Source: an uncultured Thiotrichales bacterium
GTDB taxonomy: Bacteria; Pseudomonadota; Gammaproteobacteria; CAIRSR01
Assembly (NCBI GenBank): GCA_903824965.1
Contig: CAIJYR010000046.1
Location: 1 to 44,786 of the forward strand
Direction: 5' to 3'
DNA length: 44,786 bases
Shown here: one piece after another, positions 16,140 to 25,080 of the stretch
Position numbering within the stretch: position 1 is the first letter of the stretch
Layout of the letters: every line of letters begins with the position of its first letter
Made by a program: the position numbers and the translations under genes
Notes under the pieces: generated by a model
Databases searched by the model: none
What the model saw: the letters and a program-made list of their open reading frames with translations, nothing else
Told to the model about the DNA's origin: nothing

Positions 16140-17102
16140 ATGCCCTACCCCTACCCCTACAGGGGAACGATTACCACACTGCGCATTGCGACCCGTAAGA
16201 GTCCCCTCGCCCTGTGGCAAACGGAACATGTGCGTGCTGCGCTCATGCAGCACCATCCAAGCCTCAGTGTAGAATGGGTAGGCATGACGACACAGGGGGA
16301 TCGCATCCTGGACACACCACTCGCCAAAGTGGGTGGCAAGGGATTGTTCGTCAAAGAACTGGAGCAGGGGTTGCGTGACGGCATCGCCGACATTGCCGTT
16401 CATTCGATGAAAGATGTCCCCGTAGAACTCCCAGAAGGCTTAGAAATCGCCGTCATCCTGGCCCGCGAAGACCCCCGCGACGCCTTCGTTTCCAACCACT
16501 ACGCAAGCCCATGGGCGCTGCCTTCGGGCGCACGTGTTGGTACATCCAGTTTGCGCCGTCAGACACAACTCCGCGCACACCGTCCCGATCTACAGGTGCT
16601 GGATTTGCGTGGCACGGTCAATACCCGCTTACGGCGCTTGGACGAGGGATCGTTCGATGCCATCCTACTGGCCTCTGCGGGGTTGCTACGCCTCGGTTTG
16701 GGAAGTCGTATTGCCTACCCACTGGCCCTAGAGGAAAGCCTACCAGCCATCGGTCAAGGGGCCATTGGCATCGAATGTCGCTCTGACGATCCAGAAGTCC
16801 GTCGCCTTCTCCTGCCGCTGCACGACCAGCCTACCGCCGTGCAACTGACTGCTGAGCGTGCCCTCAACGCACGTTTGCAGGGTGGCTGTCAGGTGCCGAT
16901 TGCAGCCCATGCCGAACTCGCAGGGGATCGCCTACGCTTACGTGCCCTGGTAGGCAACCCAGACGGTACCCGCCTGATACGGGCAGAGGCCATCGGCACC
17001 GCAGGACAGGCAGCCGCGCTCGGTGAACAGGTGGCCGAGGATCTCCTCGCCCGTGGTGCAGACGCTATTCTCGCCGAGGTCTACGGGACGCAGCATGGAT
17101 AG
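16140..17102 (+). CDS. hemC: Porphobilinogen deaminase (hydroxymethylbilane synthase)
   Basis: Joins four porphobilinogen units to hydroxymethylbilane in haem synthesis. 320 residues. Conserved boxes are [56 protein letters not shown] and [14 protein letters not shown], in which the Cys carries the dipyrromethane cofactor. The N-terminus has an odd MPYPYPYRG stretch encoded by a six-base TACCCC repeat; the true start could be a few codons later. It overlaps hemD by eight bases. The haem product is needed by the cco operon and CcmF-dependent cytochromes in this window. Confidence 0.97.
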   Translation: MPYPYPYRGTITTLRIATRKSPLALWQTEHVRAALMQHHPSLSVEWVGMTTQGDRILDTPLAKVGGKGLFVKELEQGLRDGIADIAVHSMKDVPVELPEGLEIAVILAREDPRDAFVSNHYASPWALPSGARVGTSSLRRQTQLRAHRPDLQVLDLRGTVNTRLRRLDEGSFDAILLASAGLLRLGLGSRIAYPLALEESLPAIGQGAIGIECRSDDPEVRRLLLPLHDQPTAVQLTAERALNARLQGGCQVPIAAHAELAGDRLRLRALVGNPDGTRLIRAEAIGTAGQAAALGEQVAEDLLARGADAILAEVYGTQHG

Positions 17103-17865
17103 ACCGTTGGCAGGACTCGGCGTGCTCGTCACCCGGCCCAGCCACCAATCCGACCCACTTTGTACACTGCTTGCGGAACAAGGGGCCATCCCCTTCTCCT
17201 TTCCGGTCTTAGCCCTTGCCCCTCCAGAGGACACGACACCTCTCCCCGCCCTCTTTGCAGACCTAGCGACTTTTGATCGGGTGATCTTTGTCAGCCCCAA
17301 CGCAGTGCAGTACGCCGCCGATTGGATCAAAACCGTAGGCGGTTGGCCCCCTGGCGTGACCGCCACCCCGATGGGTGCGGGCACTGCGCGTGCTTTGGTA
17401 CAGCGGGGCATTCCCATCGACCTGATGCCCTCAGGGCGTTTTGACTCGGAATCGTTGCTTGCGAGTCTGACTTTCTCAGACCTGCGGGGACAGCGGGTGC
17501 TGATTGTGCGCGGGGAAGGGGGTCGTGAATGGCTTGCCGAGGAATTGATCCGTCGCGGCGCTTCCGTGGTGTATGCAGCGGTGTATCGTCGCACTCAACC
17601 CACGACCGACCCCGCTGCCCTGTTGTGCCGTCTTGCAGAAATACACGTCGCGGTCATCACCAGCAGTGAAGGCTTGCACAATCTCTGTGCGTTGTTGGGG
17701 GGTGAAGGACAGGCGTGGTTGCAAGACACAGAGATCGTTCTGTTCAGCCACCGTACCGCCGAACAAGCGCGATCACTTGGCCTCCGTGGAGTCATTCATG
17801 TAACAACCCAAGCCACCGACGTTGCGATCGTCGATGTTCTCCTCCAGACCAGGGGAAGATCATGA
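17095..17865 (+). CDS. hemD: Uroporphyrinogen-III synthase
   Basis: Closes hydroxymethylbilane with inversion of ring D. 256 residues, the usual length, with the low sequence conservation typical of HemD. Recognisable are [15 protein letters not shown] at the N-terminus, [10 protein letters not shown], and [22 protein letters not shown] followed by YAAVYRR in the middle. The start ATG 17095 lies inside the hemC end (8-base overlap), giving a coupled hemCD pair. The stop overlaps the next gene (ATGA). Confidence 0.94.
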   Translation: MDRPLAGLGVLVTRPSHQSDPLCTLLAEQGAIPFSFPVLALAPPEDTTPLPALFADLATFDRVIFVSPNAVQYAADWIKTVGGWPPGVTATPMGAGTARALVQRGIPIDLMPSGRFDSESLLASLTFSDLRGQRVLIVRGEGGREWLAEELIRRGASVVYAAVYRRTQPTTDPAALLCRLAEIHVAVITSSEGLHNLCALLGGEGQAWLQDTEIVLFSHRTAEQARSLGLRGVIHVTTQATDVAIVDVLLQTRGRS

Positions 17866-18215
17866 CCAAGACCCCAAAGATTCCCGCAAAGCCGCCCCCA
17901 GAGACCCCCTCAAAGACCCCATGGTGTCGATGGGAAGGGAGGGATTTGCTGTTGGCCTTTCACGTTCAGCCACGCGCACACTGCGATGAGATCGTCGGTA
18001 CCCACGGAAACGCCCTAAAAATCCGTCTGACGGCTCCCCCTGTGGAGGGTCAAGCAAACGATCACCTCTTGCGTTTTGTCGCAAACGCCCTACACGTACC
18101 CATCAAACAGGTCACTCTGGTGAGTGGTGCGACAGGACGTGCAAAGCGCGTACGTGTGATCGGCCTCTCGTCTGTGCCAGAGGGACTACGGCAGTGGATC
18201 GAGGATCCCGTCTGA
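17862..18215 (+). CDS. DUF167 / UPF0235 (YggU-like) protein
   Basis: 117 residues, with a Pro- and Lys-rich N-terminal tail before the DUF167 fold (LLLAFHVQPRAHCDEIVG, then LKIRLTAPPVEGQANDHLL and VSGATGRAKRVRV). The family is widespread and structurally known but its function is not settled. It often sits beside YggT or proline-synthesis genes; here it is coupled to hemD by an ATGA overlap. It is convergent with ccoP and their stop codons abut (18215 and 18216). Confidence 0.9.
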   Translation: MTKTPKIPAKPPPETPSKTPWCRWEGRDLLLAFHVQPRAHCDEIVGTHGNALKIRLTAPPVEGQANDHLLRFVANALHVPIKQVTLVSGATGRAKRVRVIGLSSVPEGLRQWIEDPV

Positions 18216-19136
18216 CTAGTTCGATAGACTATAGACGTATCCAGCGAGTACATGGATCTGTGCGCGATCGAGCGTATTCCAGTGGGGAGGCATGAGGTTC
18301 ACAAAGCCATCGGCGATGGCCGCCCGGACGCCTGCTTCGAGTCCCGCCTCAGAGAGCGCGTCTTTGGAGGAGATGTGCATCCATGTTTTGTCGGTGAGAC
18401 GGGGGGCACCCTGTCGTGGATCCCCCCGACCGCCAGCACTGTGGCAAAAGGCACAATAGGCGGCAAAATGTTCCTTGCCTGCAGCGACCTCCTCTGGATT
18501 GGCCGGTTTGTAGCCTGCAAGGGTCATGACGTAACTTGCAGTTTCCTCTACGCCTTTTTCACCCAAAACCGATCCCCACGCAGGCATAATGCCTGTGCGA
18601 CCATGCAGAATGGTGGCTTCGATTTGCTCAGGATGACCGCCCCACAACCAATCTCGATCGGTCAGTTTGGGGTAGTGAGTTCTGTCCTCTCCAGCGCCCT
18701 GGTGGCAGTTCGAGCAGTAGCTCATAAACAAATGCTGCCCGGTCGTTCGGGCCACCGGATCACTTGCGATCTCCGTGATAGAACGTGCTAGGTAGCGGTT
18801 GAACCGTTCTGTGTACACCAGGTTGTATTCTCCTACCTCGTCCTTATACTGCTGTTGCGATGTCCACCGCAACACCCCCGGAAAAGTTCCCAGCGCAGGG
18901 TACAAAGAGAAATAGATCAACGCAAACAAGGTGCACGCATAAAGCAGGTACAACCAACTGCGCGGTACCGGATGATCATACGAACGTACATCCCCCCAGC
19001 TTTGGTGACTGTACTGTACTTTGTGTGCCTCGTGCCTTTCATCAGGACGGTGGAGTACCCACTCGATCAGCACATGGCACACGAAAAGGCTACCCAATAC
19101 ACACACACCAATCCAGAGGCTCAAAAAATCACTCAT
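18216..19136 (-). CDS. ccoP: CcoP-like dihaem cytochrome c subunit
   Basis: Membrane-anchored dihaem c subunit of the cbb3 family that takes electrons from soluble cytochrome c. 306 residues. Two N-terminal membrane helices (about 5-25 and 58-80) flank the VRSYDHPVPRSWLY segment typical of CcoP. The haem sites are CSNCH and CAFCH, with Met ligands in GIMPAWG and NLMPPHW. The start ATG 19136 (MSDFLSLW) overlaps the ccoQ stop by eight bases. Last gene of the ccoNOQP operon. Nothing is missing here, in contrast to CcoN. Confidence 0.95.
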   Translation of the reverse strand: MSDFLSLWIGVCVLGSLFVCHVLIEWVLHRPDERHEAHKVQYSHQSWGDVRSYDHPVPRSWLYLLYACTLFALIYFSLYPALGTFPGVLRWTSQQQYKDEVGEYNLVYTERFNRYLARSITEIASDPVARTTGQHLFMSYCSNCHQGAGEDRTHYPKLTDRDWLWGGHPEQIEATILHGRTGIMPAWGSVLGEKGVEETASYVMTLAGYKPANPEEVAAGKEHFAAYCAFCHSAGGRGDPRQGAPRLTDKTWMHISSKDALSEAGLEAGVRAAIADGFVNLMPPHWNTLDRAQIHVLAGYVYSLSN

Positions 19137-19299
19137 CAGTGTCTCCCCCGTTGGACGCACCCTCTTGTTGCGTTGGTTCCTCTACGAACAGCATTTGGGA
19201 GGCATCATGAAAGGACGAGTGCCACGTCCATCCCAACAAACCGATGAACAGCATCAAGAGTACCACTGTGTAGACTTGGTGAATCAGCAAAAAATCCAT
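19129..19299 (-). CDS. ccoQ: CcoQ-like small membrane subunit
   Basis: 56 residues: MDFLLIHQVYTVVLLMLFIG begins the protein, one membrane helix follows, then a WHSSFHDASQ stretch and a polar acidic tail. Size, single helix, tail and place between ccoO and ccoP agree with CcoQ (FixQ), which stabilises the cbb3 complex. The start ATG 19299 follows the ccoO stop after eight bases, and the end overlaps the ccoP start (ATGAGTGA). The call rests on position and topology, since CcoQ is poorly conserved. Confidence 0.85.
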   Translation of the reverse strand: MDFLLIHQVYTVVLLMLFIGLLGWTWHSSFHDASQMLFVEEPTQQEGASNGGDTDE

Positions 19300-19307
19300 G
19301 GGTTCCC

Positions 19308-19967
19308 TTATGGGGCTGGATGCCCAAGACCACCCGGTTGATCGGAGTCGCCGTTGAGATAGGCAATCAATGCTTCTTCTTCGGTGCTGCCGCGAACCTT
19401 CGCCGGACCTGCCTCAATGTCTTTCTCGGCATACACCGCGCACGTTCTGCAGGTCAGCCGCAGTAGGGTGTTCATGGTACGCATTTTGGTGGTGGTCAGT
19501 GTTCCATCCATCACCGTCTCGGCCAGCCACGGATACGCAGGCATGATCGAGCCTGGCACCACGCTTGCCGGATCGCGTAGATGCTCCCTGTGCCAAAAAT
19601 CGCTATAACCACTCCCGACCCGTGCCAAATCAGGGCCGGTGCGCTTGATTCCCCACAAGGCAGGGTGATCGTATACCGACTCACCCGCGACCGAAAACGG
19701 ACCGTATCTCTGTGTCTCTGGTTGGAAAGGACGCACCATCTGCGTATGGCAGTGTGCGCAACCCTCGCGAATATAAATATCGCGACCCTCCAGGCGCAAC
19801 GCATCGTACGGTTGCAGCCCGCGAACGGGTTCTACTGTTGACCCTACCCCCTTGGGAGCCGTCAAAAAAAACAGCGGGATGATCTCCCCCAAACCAGCGG
19901 TACTCATGATCACAAGCACCATGATCGCCCATAGGCCTATGTTCTTTTCGACAACCTCGTGACTCAT
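19308..19967 (-). CDS. ccoO: CcoO-like monohaem cytochrome c subunit
   Basis: Membrane-bound monohaem c subunit passing electrons from CcoP to CcoN. 219 residues. An N-terminal membrane anchor (IGLWAIMVLVIMSTAGLGEIIPLFF) is followed by GRDIYIREGCAHCHTQMVRP with the haem-binding CAHCH. Then come YGPFSVAGESVYDHP, KRTGPDLARVG and the Met ligand in IMPAYPWL. All are standard for CcoO. Extra Cys appear in LLRLTCRTCAVY (CxxC), where typical CcoO has none; this may be structural or an added metal site. The start is 12 bases after ccoN. Confidence 0.95.
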   Translation of the reverse strand: MSHEVVEKNIGLWAIMVLVIMSTAGLGEIIPLFFLTAPKGVGSTVEPVRGLQPYDALRLEGRDIYIREGCAHCHTQMVRPFQPETQRYGPFSVAGESVYDHPALWGIKRTGPDLARVGSGYSDFWHREHLRDPASVVPGSIMPAYPWLAETVMDGTLTTTKMRTMNTLLRLTCRTCAVYAEKDIEAGPAKVRGSTEEEALIAYLNGDSDQPGGLGHPAP

Positions 19968-19979
19968 TTGGAGGCATCC

Positions 19980-21572
19980 TCAGTGGTCTGCGTGGTGTGC
20001 GGGTGATTCACTCGAATGCTGCGATCCCGTGTGTGGATTCGCAGAATGACGCGGGTCAACCGGACGGTGTGGCCCATGGCGCGGATCCAGCGGAGGGTGC
20101 GAATCGTGGTGCACCTCCGCAGGATGGTGATCGATCACGGAGTCTACCTCAGAGACGCTGTCCTCGTTTTTCCTCGCCTTCGGCAGGGTGCTCGCTACGG
20201 TTTTCCAGGCATTGTAGGTCATCAAACACATACCTGCCAGATACAACATGCCACCTAAGAGGCGCACCACATACAAAGGGTGGCTAACCTGCAGCGATTC
20301 CACAAACCGATAGGCCAGGGTCCCATCGTCATTCTGTGCGTACCACATCAGGCTCTGTACCATTCCGGCCCCCCCTAGGGCCAAGAGGTATAGCATGGTA
20401 CCTACGGTCGCAAACCAAAAATGCAATAGGATGAGGGGTATGCTGTACATCTGTTCAATGTTGAAGAGGCGAGGCAGCATGGCATAGAACGCACCAAAAG
20501 CAAGAAATCCGATCCAGCCCAATCCAGCAGCGTGTACGTGACTGACCGTCCAATCTGTGTACTGTGTAAAAGCATTGACCGATCGGATGGACGTAACAAC
20601 CCCTTCAAGACCTTCGACACCATAGAAAAACAGTGCCAACACCAGGAAACGAAGGATGATGTCGGAATGCAATCGGTGCCAGTCAGCGGAAACAGTCATA
20701 AAACCGTTGATCACGCCAGCTAGAAAAGGCGCGATGAGGAACACAGCGCATACCATCCCCAGGGATTGCGTCCAATCCGGCAAGGCTGTGTAAAGTAAGT
20801 GTTGGGAAGCAGCCCACAAGGCGAGCGATACGAATGTCCAGAATTGCACCACAATCAACCGATAAGAATACACCGGATGTCCCAGTTGGCGTGGTAGAAA
20901 ATAATACAGCACCCCAAAGAAGGCACCTGGCATGAAAGCATCCACCAAACCCTGGCTGTACCAGGCACTGACCATCGCGTCCACCGTGCCCGGGTAGAGC
21001 GAATAGGATTTCATGGGCCACAGACCCACCGGAAGGGCTGCACTGTTCAGGATATGCAATGCAGCAACAGCCAAAATGTACGCGCCGAAGAACCAATTGG
21101 CCACATAGACATAGGACGTATTACGCTGAACAATCGTCCCGAAAAACACAACCGCATAGGCGATCCACACGATGGTGATCAGGATATCGATGGGCCATTC
21201 CAGTTCAGCAAAAGCCTTGCCGCTCGTCATTCCATAAGGGAGTGTGCACAAAGCAAGCACGATGACGCATTGCCATCCCCAGAACGTGAAAGCTGCTAAA
21301 CCGTCGTTAAAGAGCCGCGTGTGACAGGTGCGTTGTACTACATAGTAGGACGTCGCAAAGAGGGCATTGCCACCAAAAGCAAACAGGAGAAGGCTTGAGT
21401 GTACGGGACTGAGTCGCCCGAAGCTCAACCACGGAATGCCAAGATTGAGAGAGGGAAAGGCCAATTCTGCGGCAGCCCACACGCCGATGCCCATTCCAAC
21501 GATGCCCCATACCAGCGTCATGCGTGCAAACTGGCGTACCACCGTGTAGTTATACGTGTTATGCGTGTTCAC
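19980..21572 (-). CDS. ccoN: CcoN-like haem-copper oxidase subunit with altered CuB site
   Basis: Catalytic-type subunit of the cbb3 (C) family, 530 residues and about 12 membrane helices. Low-spin haem His58 (RLSPVHSS) and the haem pair His345/His347 (SHVHAAG) are kept. At the binuclear site the conserved GHNAV is SQGLVD, so CuB-ligand His207 is Gln207 and Gly211 is Asp211. The YIWAGPHHLHY box is ALWAASQHLLY, so the cross-linked Tyr251 is Ala, His257 is Gln and only His258 remains. These numbers coincide with those of Pseudomonas stutzeri CcoN. Known oxygen reductases need the lost residues. NorB has its FeB Glu at 211, so Asp211 hints at different chemistry. A His-rich tail covers about 475-530. 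The start is GTG 21572. Confidence 0.9.
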   Translation of the reverse strand: MNTHNTYNYTVVRQFARMTLVWGIVGMGIGVWAAAELAFPSLNLGIPWLSFGRLSPVHSSLLLFAFGGNALFATSYYVVQRTCHTRLFNDGLAAFTFWGWQCVIVLALCTLPYGMTSGKAFAELEWPIDILITIVWIAYAVVFFGTIVQRNTSYVYVANWFFGAYILAVAALHILNSAALPVGLWPMKSYSLYPGTVDAMVSAWYSQGLVDAFMPGAFFGVLYYFLPRQLGHPVYSYRLIVVQFWTFVSLALWAASQHLLYTALPDWTQSLGMVCAVFLIAPFLAGVINGFMTVSADWHRLHSDIILRFLVLALFFYGVEGLEGVVTSIRSVNAFTQYTDWTVSHVHAAGLGWIGFLAFGAFYAMLPRLFNIEQMYSIPLILLHFWFATVGTMLYLLALGGAGMVQSLMWYAQNDDGTLAYRFVESLQVSHPLYVVRLLGGMLYLAGMCLMTYNAWKTVASTLPKARKNEDSVSEVDSVIDHHPAEVHHDSHPPLDPRHGPHRPVDPRHSANPHTGSQHSSESPAHHADH

Positions 21573-21628
21573 TCATCCCCCTCTGCGTGCAAACCGATAC
21601 ACCCTATAACATCCCCGCCAGTGTGTTT

Positions 21629-22555
<927 letters not shown>

Positions 22556-22807
22556 TTAATCTAACACGCAGGAAGAACACCCGCCACCGCACGCTGGGGG
22601 TGGGCTCTCGTCTTTTTGACGTGCATTCTCCTTTCCGGTCGGTCGGCTCCAGCCTGATCCTTTGAAGACAATGCCGCTTGCCGAAATCAGTCGCCTGAGT
22701 GCAGACTGGTGGCACGCAGGGCAGTCGGTGAGGGGGGCATCTGCGATCTTTTGTGTGATCTCGGTGCGGTGGCCGCAAACGTTGCATGCATACTCATAGG
22801 TGGGCAT
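22556..22807 (-). CDS. FmdB-family zinc ribbon protein
   Basis: 83 residues beginning MPTYEYACNVCGHRTEITQ, the standard opening of the FmdB/CxxC_CxxC_SSSS regulatory family. A four-Cys ribbon (CNVCG and CPACH) is followed by the conserved FKGSGW motif. The tail holds a second Cys cluster, ACGGGCSSC. The family was first linked to regulation of formamide/amide genes but is widespread and its general role is unknown; it is often next to aspS. Here it precedes argB on the same strand. Confidence 0.92.
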   Translation of the reverse strand: MPTYEYACNVCGHRTEITQKIADAPLTDCPACHQSALRRLISASGIVFKGSGWSRPTGKENARQKDESPPPACGGGCSSCVLD

Positions 22808-22990
22808 GGTAAAAAGTCTCCCGTACGTTCAGATTCTGTGTGGGTGCTCGAAATCCCCAAACAACCACGACCCCCTTCCTACCAGCAGAGGGGGTTCAAC
22901 GGTTTTGGACAGATTATGTAAGATTGAGGCCAGTAGGCAGAGATTTCAAGGGGCAGTCTATGCTTGACCCAGAATAAACCGATCCTCCCG

Positions 22991-23029
22991 ATCACCACAA
23001 GAGATCACCACAAGAGATCACCACAAGAG
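22991..23029 (+). repeat. Three tandem 13-bp repeats in the bioH leader
   Basis: ATCACCACAAGAG is repeated three times without a gap and ends eight bases before the bioH start codon. The third copy supplies the weak AAGAGA ribosome-binding site. Copy-number change would alter leader length, not the reading frame. The same leader also has an inverted repeat further upstream (ACCCCCT at 22870-22876, AGGGGGT at 22889-22895). Confidence 0.85.
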
Positions 23030-23036
23030 AACCAAC

Positions 23037-23786
23037 ATGGCATTATTTATCCGCACTTCTGGCACTGGCACCGACGACATCGTATTGCTGCATGGATGGG
23101 GTTTTCACGGTGCAGTCTGGAATGAGGTGGCCGAGACGCTGGTAGCGCAGGGACGACGCGTCCATCAGGTGGATCTTCCTGGCCACGGCCACAGCCCACC
23201 CGCGAATACACCCATGGACATCGACGCGCTCGCCGAAGCCGTGCAAGAAGCTGTGCCCTCGCGGGCTGTGTGGGTGGGCTGGTCTCTGGGGGGGATGGTC
23301 GCACAGGCTGCTGCGGCGATGAATCCCACAAACCTTCGGGCGCTCGTCTTGGTAGCAACGACACCGCGCTTTGTGCGTGGCCCGGACTGGCCAGCCGCCA
23401 TGGATCCGGCACTGCTTGCGCAGTTTGGGCATGGTCTGACGACGAATTGGCGTGCGACTCTCTCGCGTTTCTTGGCGATTCAATCACGCGCTCTCCGTGT
23501 ACGGGCAACGATGTTCCATCCAGCCCCGGATCCCGGTGCATTGGCCAATGGTTTGGTGATCTTGCAAAACACCGATCTTCGTTCGCGTCTTTCGGCGATC
23601 GTCTGTCCGACCTTGGTATTGCTTGGGGAACGGGATACCCTGGTTCCCATTGAGGTCTCCAAGCACTGGTCACGACTGCGACCCGACTGGCGGATACAGT
23701 GTCTCTCAGGGGCAGGCCACATGCCCTTTCTGACCCACCATGCCGAGGTGTCCTCGGCCCTGGCAGAGCATGGACGAAGCGATTAG
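23037..23786 (+). CDS. bioH: Pimeloyl-ACP methyl ester carboxylesterase
   Basis: Alpha/beta hydrolase that releases pimeloyl-ACP from its methyl ester in biotin synthesis. 249 residues. The oxyanion motif LLHGWGFHGAVW, the nucleophile elbow GWSLGGM (Ser), the Asp in LLGERDTLVP and the His in SGAGHMPFLTH form an intact triad. GWSLGG and the overall length fit BioH rather than a generic hydrolase, but no other bio genes are in the window. It is convergent with xerC, overlapping by four bases. Confidence 0.85.
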   Translation: MALFIRTSGTGTDDIVLLHGWGFHGAVWNEVAETLVAQGRRVHQVDLPGHGHSPPANTPMDIDALAEAVQEAVPSRAVWVGWSLGGMVAQAAAAMNPTNLRALVLVATTPRFVRGPDWPAAMDPALLAQFGHGLTTNWRATLSRFLAIQSRALRVRATMFHPAPDPGALANGLVILQNTDLRSRLSAIVCPTLVLLGERDTLVPIEVSKHWSRLRPDWRIQCLSGAGHMPFLTHHAEVSSALAEHGRSD

Positions 23787-24745
23787 TCGGGTGGCGTATT
23801 TTTGTCGCGGGGGTCGCGGTGTGCGCGTGGGTGTGCCTTGTCGTAGACAGTGGCCAAATGCTGAAAATTTAAGTGTGTATAAATCTGGGTGCTTGCAATG
23901 TCTGTGTGGCCCAGCAATTCTTGCACAGCACGCAGGTCGCCACTCGATTCCAACAAGTGACTCGCACAGGCATGACGGAGCAAGTGAGGATGGAGGGGGG
24001 TCACCCCCTGCGCTTGTGATGCTGTTCTTAGGCGGCGCTGTACCGTGCGAGGGTTGACGCGCCGCCCGAACTGGTTTACGAAGAGCGCCTGTTCGTTAGG
24101 GGTGGCGAGGGTGGCCCGTACCGCCAACCACGCCAACAGTACCTCCCTCGCAGTGTTGCCCACGGGCACAATCCGTTGTTTGGATCTTTTACCCGTGACC
24201 CGCACGGTTCCCTCGACAAGATGCACATCCGGCAGATCAAGCCCTACGAGTTCGGCCAAACGCAGCCCTGAGGAATAAAACAACTCCATCATGGCCAGAT
24301 CGCACAAGGTTTTGGCGTTGCCCCCTGGGAAATTCAGGAGCCGTGCCGTTTCGTCAACGTCCATGACCTTGGGCAGACGACGCCCTGTCTTGGGGGCTGC
24401 GACACCGAGCGCAGGATTTGTATGGGCCACCCCTTCCCGCAACAACCAGCGATACAAGGCTCGTAGAGCGCACAGTTCGCGCTGAATGCTTCGTCCATCC
24501 ATGCCATTCCGGTGACGATACGCTGCATAGAACCGAACTTGCTTGGGGTCTACTGTGTCCCATGCGGTGATTTTTTGGGTGCGACAAAAATCCAAGAACG
24601 TTTTGAGATCGTGCGCATAGGCCGCGACAGTGTGGGCAGAAACACGGCGTTCATAACGACAATACTCCAGAAAACCATGCACTCGTTCAGGATCGGGGCC
24701 GCTGCGTGTGGGCGGTTGGTCAGGGGGGTCGGTGTTGTGGGTCAT
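23783..24745 (-). CDS. xerC: Tyrosine recombinase XerC
   Basis: With XerD resolves chromosome dimers at dif. 320 residues. The N-terminal SAM-like DNA-binding domain includes ERRVSAHTVAAYAHDL and MDGRSIQRELCALRALYRWL. The catalytic domain has SGLRLAELVGL (Arg), GKRSKQRIVPV (Lys), HLLRHACASHLL (His, Arg), LLGHTDIAST and the nucleophile Tyr in QIYTHLNF. The His-Leu-Leu-Arg-His form and place on the core chromosome favour XerC over a phage integrase. Start ATG 24745; a GTG at 24775 is less likely. Confidence 0.93.
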   Translation of the reverse strand: MTHNTDPPDQPPTRSGPDPERVHGFLEYCRYERRVSAHTVAAYAHDLKTFLDFCRTQKITAWDTVDPKQVRFYAAYRHRNGMDGRSIQRELCALRALYRWLLREGVAHTNPALGVAAPKTGRRLPKVMDVDETARLLNFPGGNAKTLCDLAMMELFYSSGLRLAELVGLDLPDVHLVEGTVRVTGKRSKQRIVPVGNTAREVLLAWLAVRATLATPNEQALFVNQFGRRVNPRTVQRRLRTASQAQGVTPLHPHLLRHACASHLLESSGDLRAVQELLGHTDIASTQIYTHLNFQHLATVYDKAHPRAHRDPRDKNTPPD

Positions 24746-24777
24746 GTTTCCAGATAAGTGGCAGTCAGTGCGCACCC

Positions 24778-25080
24778 TTAGATGAGCATCCAGAGGACAG
24801 CAAGGGTAACGACCAGGTTGAAGCCGAGCATCCGCTGTAACAGCCTGAAGCGCCCTTCGGTGCGTTCTTCCATCAAGTTGAGTTTTGCCTCTACTCTATC
24901 CAGATCGTTCCTCGTTGCTAGGGCCAGTTCTCGAATGTCCTGCTTGGTGGCGAGTTCTCCCGTGCCAGACCTCAGCACGGTGGCCAGTGCACTGGCTTGG
25001 GCTTCGGCCTGTGGTTCTGTGAAACCTGCTTCGCGCAGGGTTTTCACATACGCCAGCGTATCAAAGGCAATCGTGGTCAT
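24778..25080 (-). CDS. DUF1640 (CCDC90-like) coiled-coil membrane protein
   Basis: 100 residues beginning MTTIAFDTLAYVKTLREAGF. An Ala-rich helix with ELATKQDIREL is followed by a coiled coil (about 50-80) and one C-terminal membrane helix (FNLVVTLAVLWMLI). This is the DUF1640 layout, the bacterial relatives of the mitochondrial CCDC90/MCUR1 proteins. Their bacterial function is not known. The ATG at 25080 overlaps the hisA stop (ATGA), so it is coupled to hisA although no link to histidine synthesis is apparent. Confidence 0.85.
   Translation of the reverse strand: MTTIAFDTLAYVKTLREAGFTEPQAEAQASALATVLRSGTGELATKQDIRELALATRNDLDRVEAKLNLMEERTEGRFRLLQRMLGFNLVVTLAVLWMLI

Noticed and set aside
22991-23029. 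13-bp repeats as a CRISPR array
   Set aside because: Unit too short, no spacers between copies, and no cas genes. No CRISPR array is seen anywhere in the window.
23783-24745. XerC gene as a phage integrase
   Set aside because: Length, HLLRH box and core-gene neighbours (hisA, bioH) fit the housekeeping recombinase; no att repeats or phage genes are adjacent.
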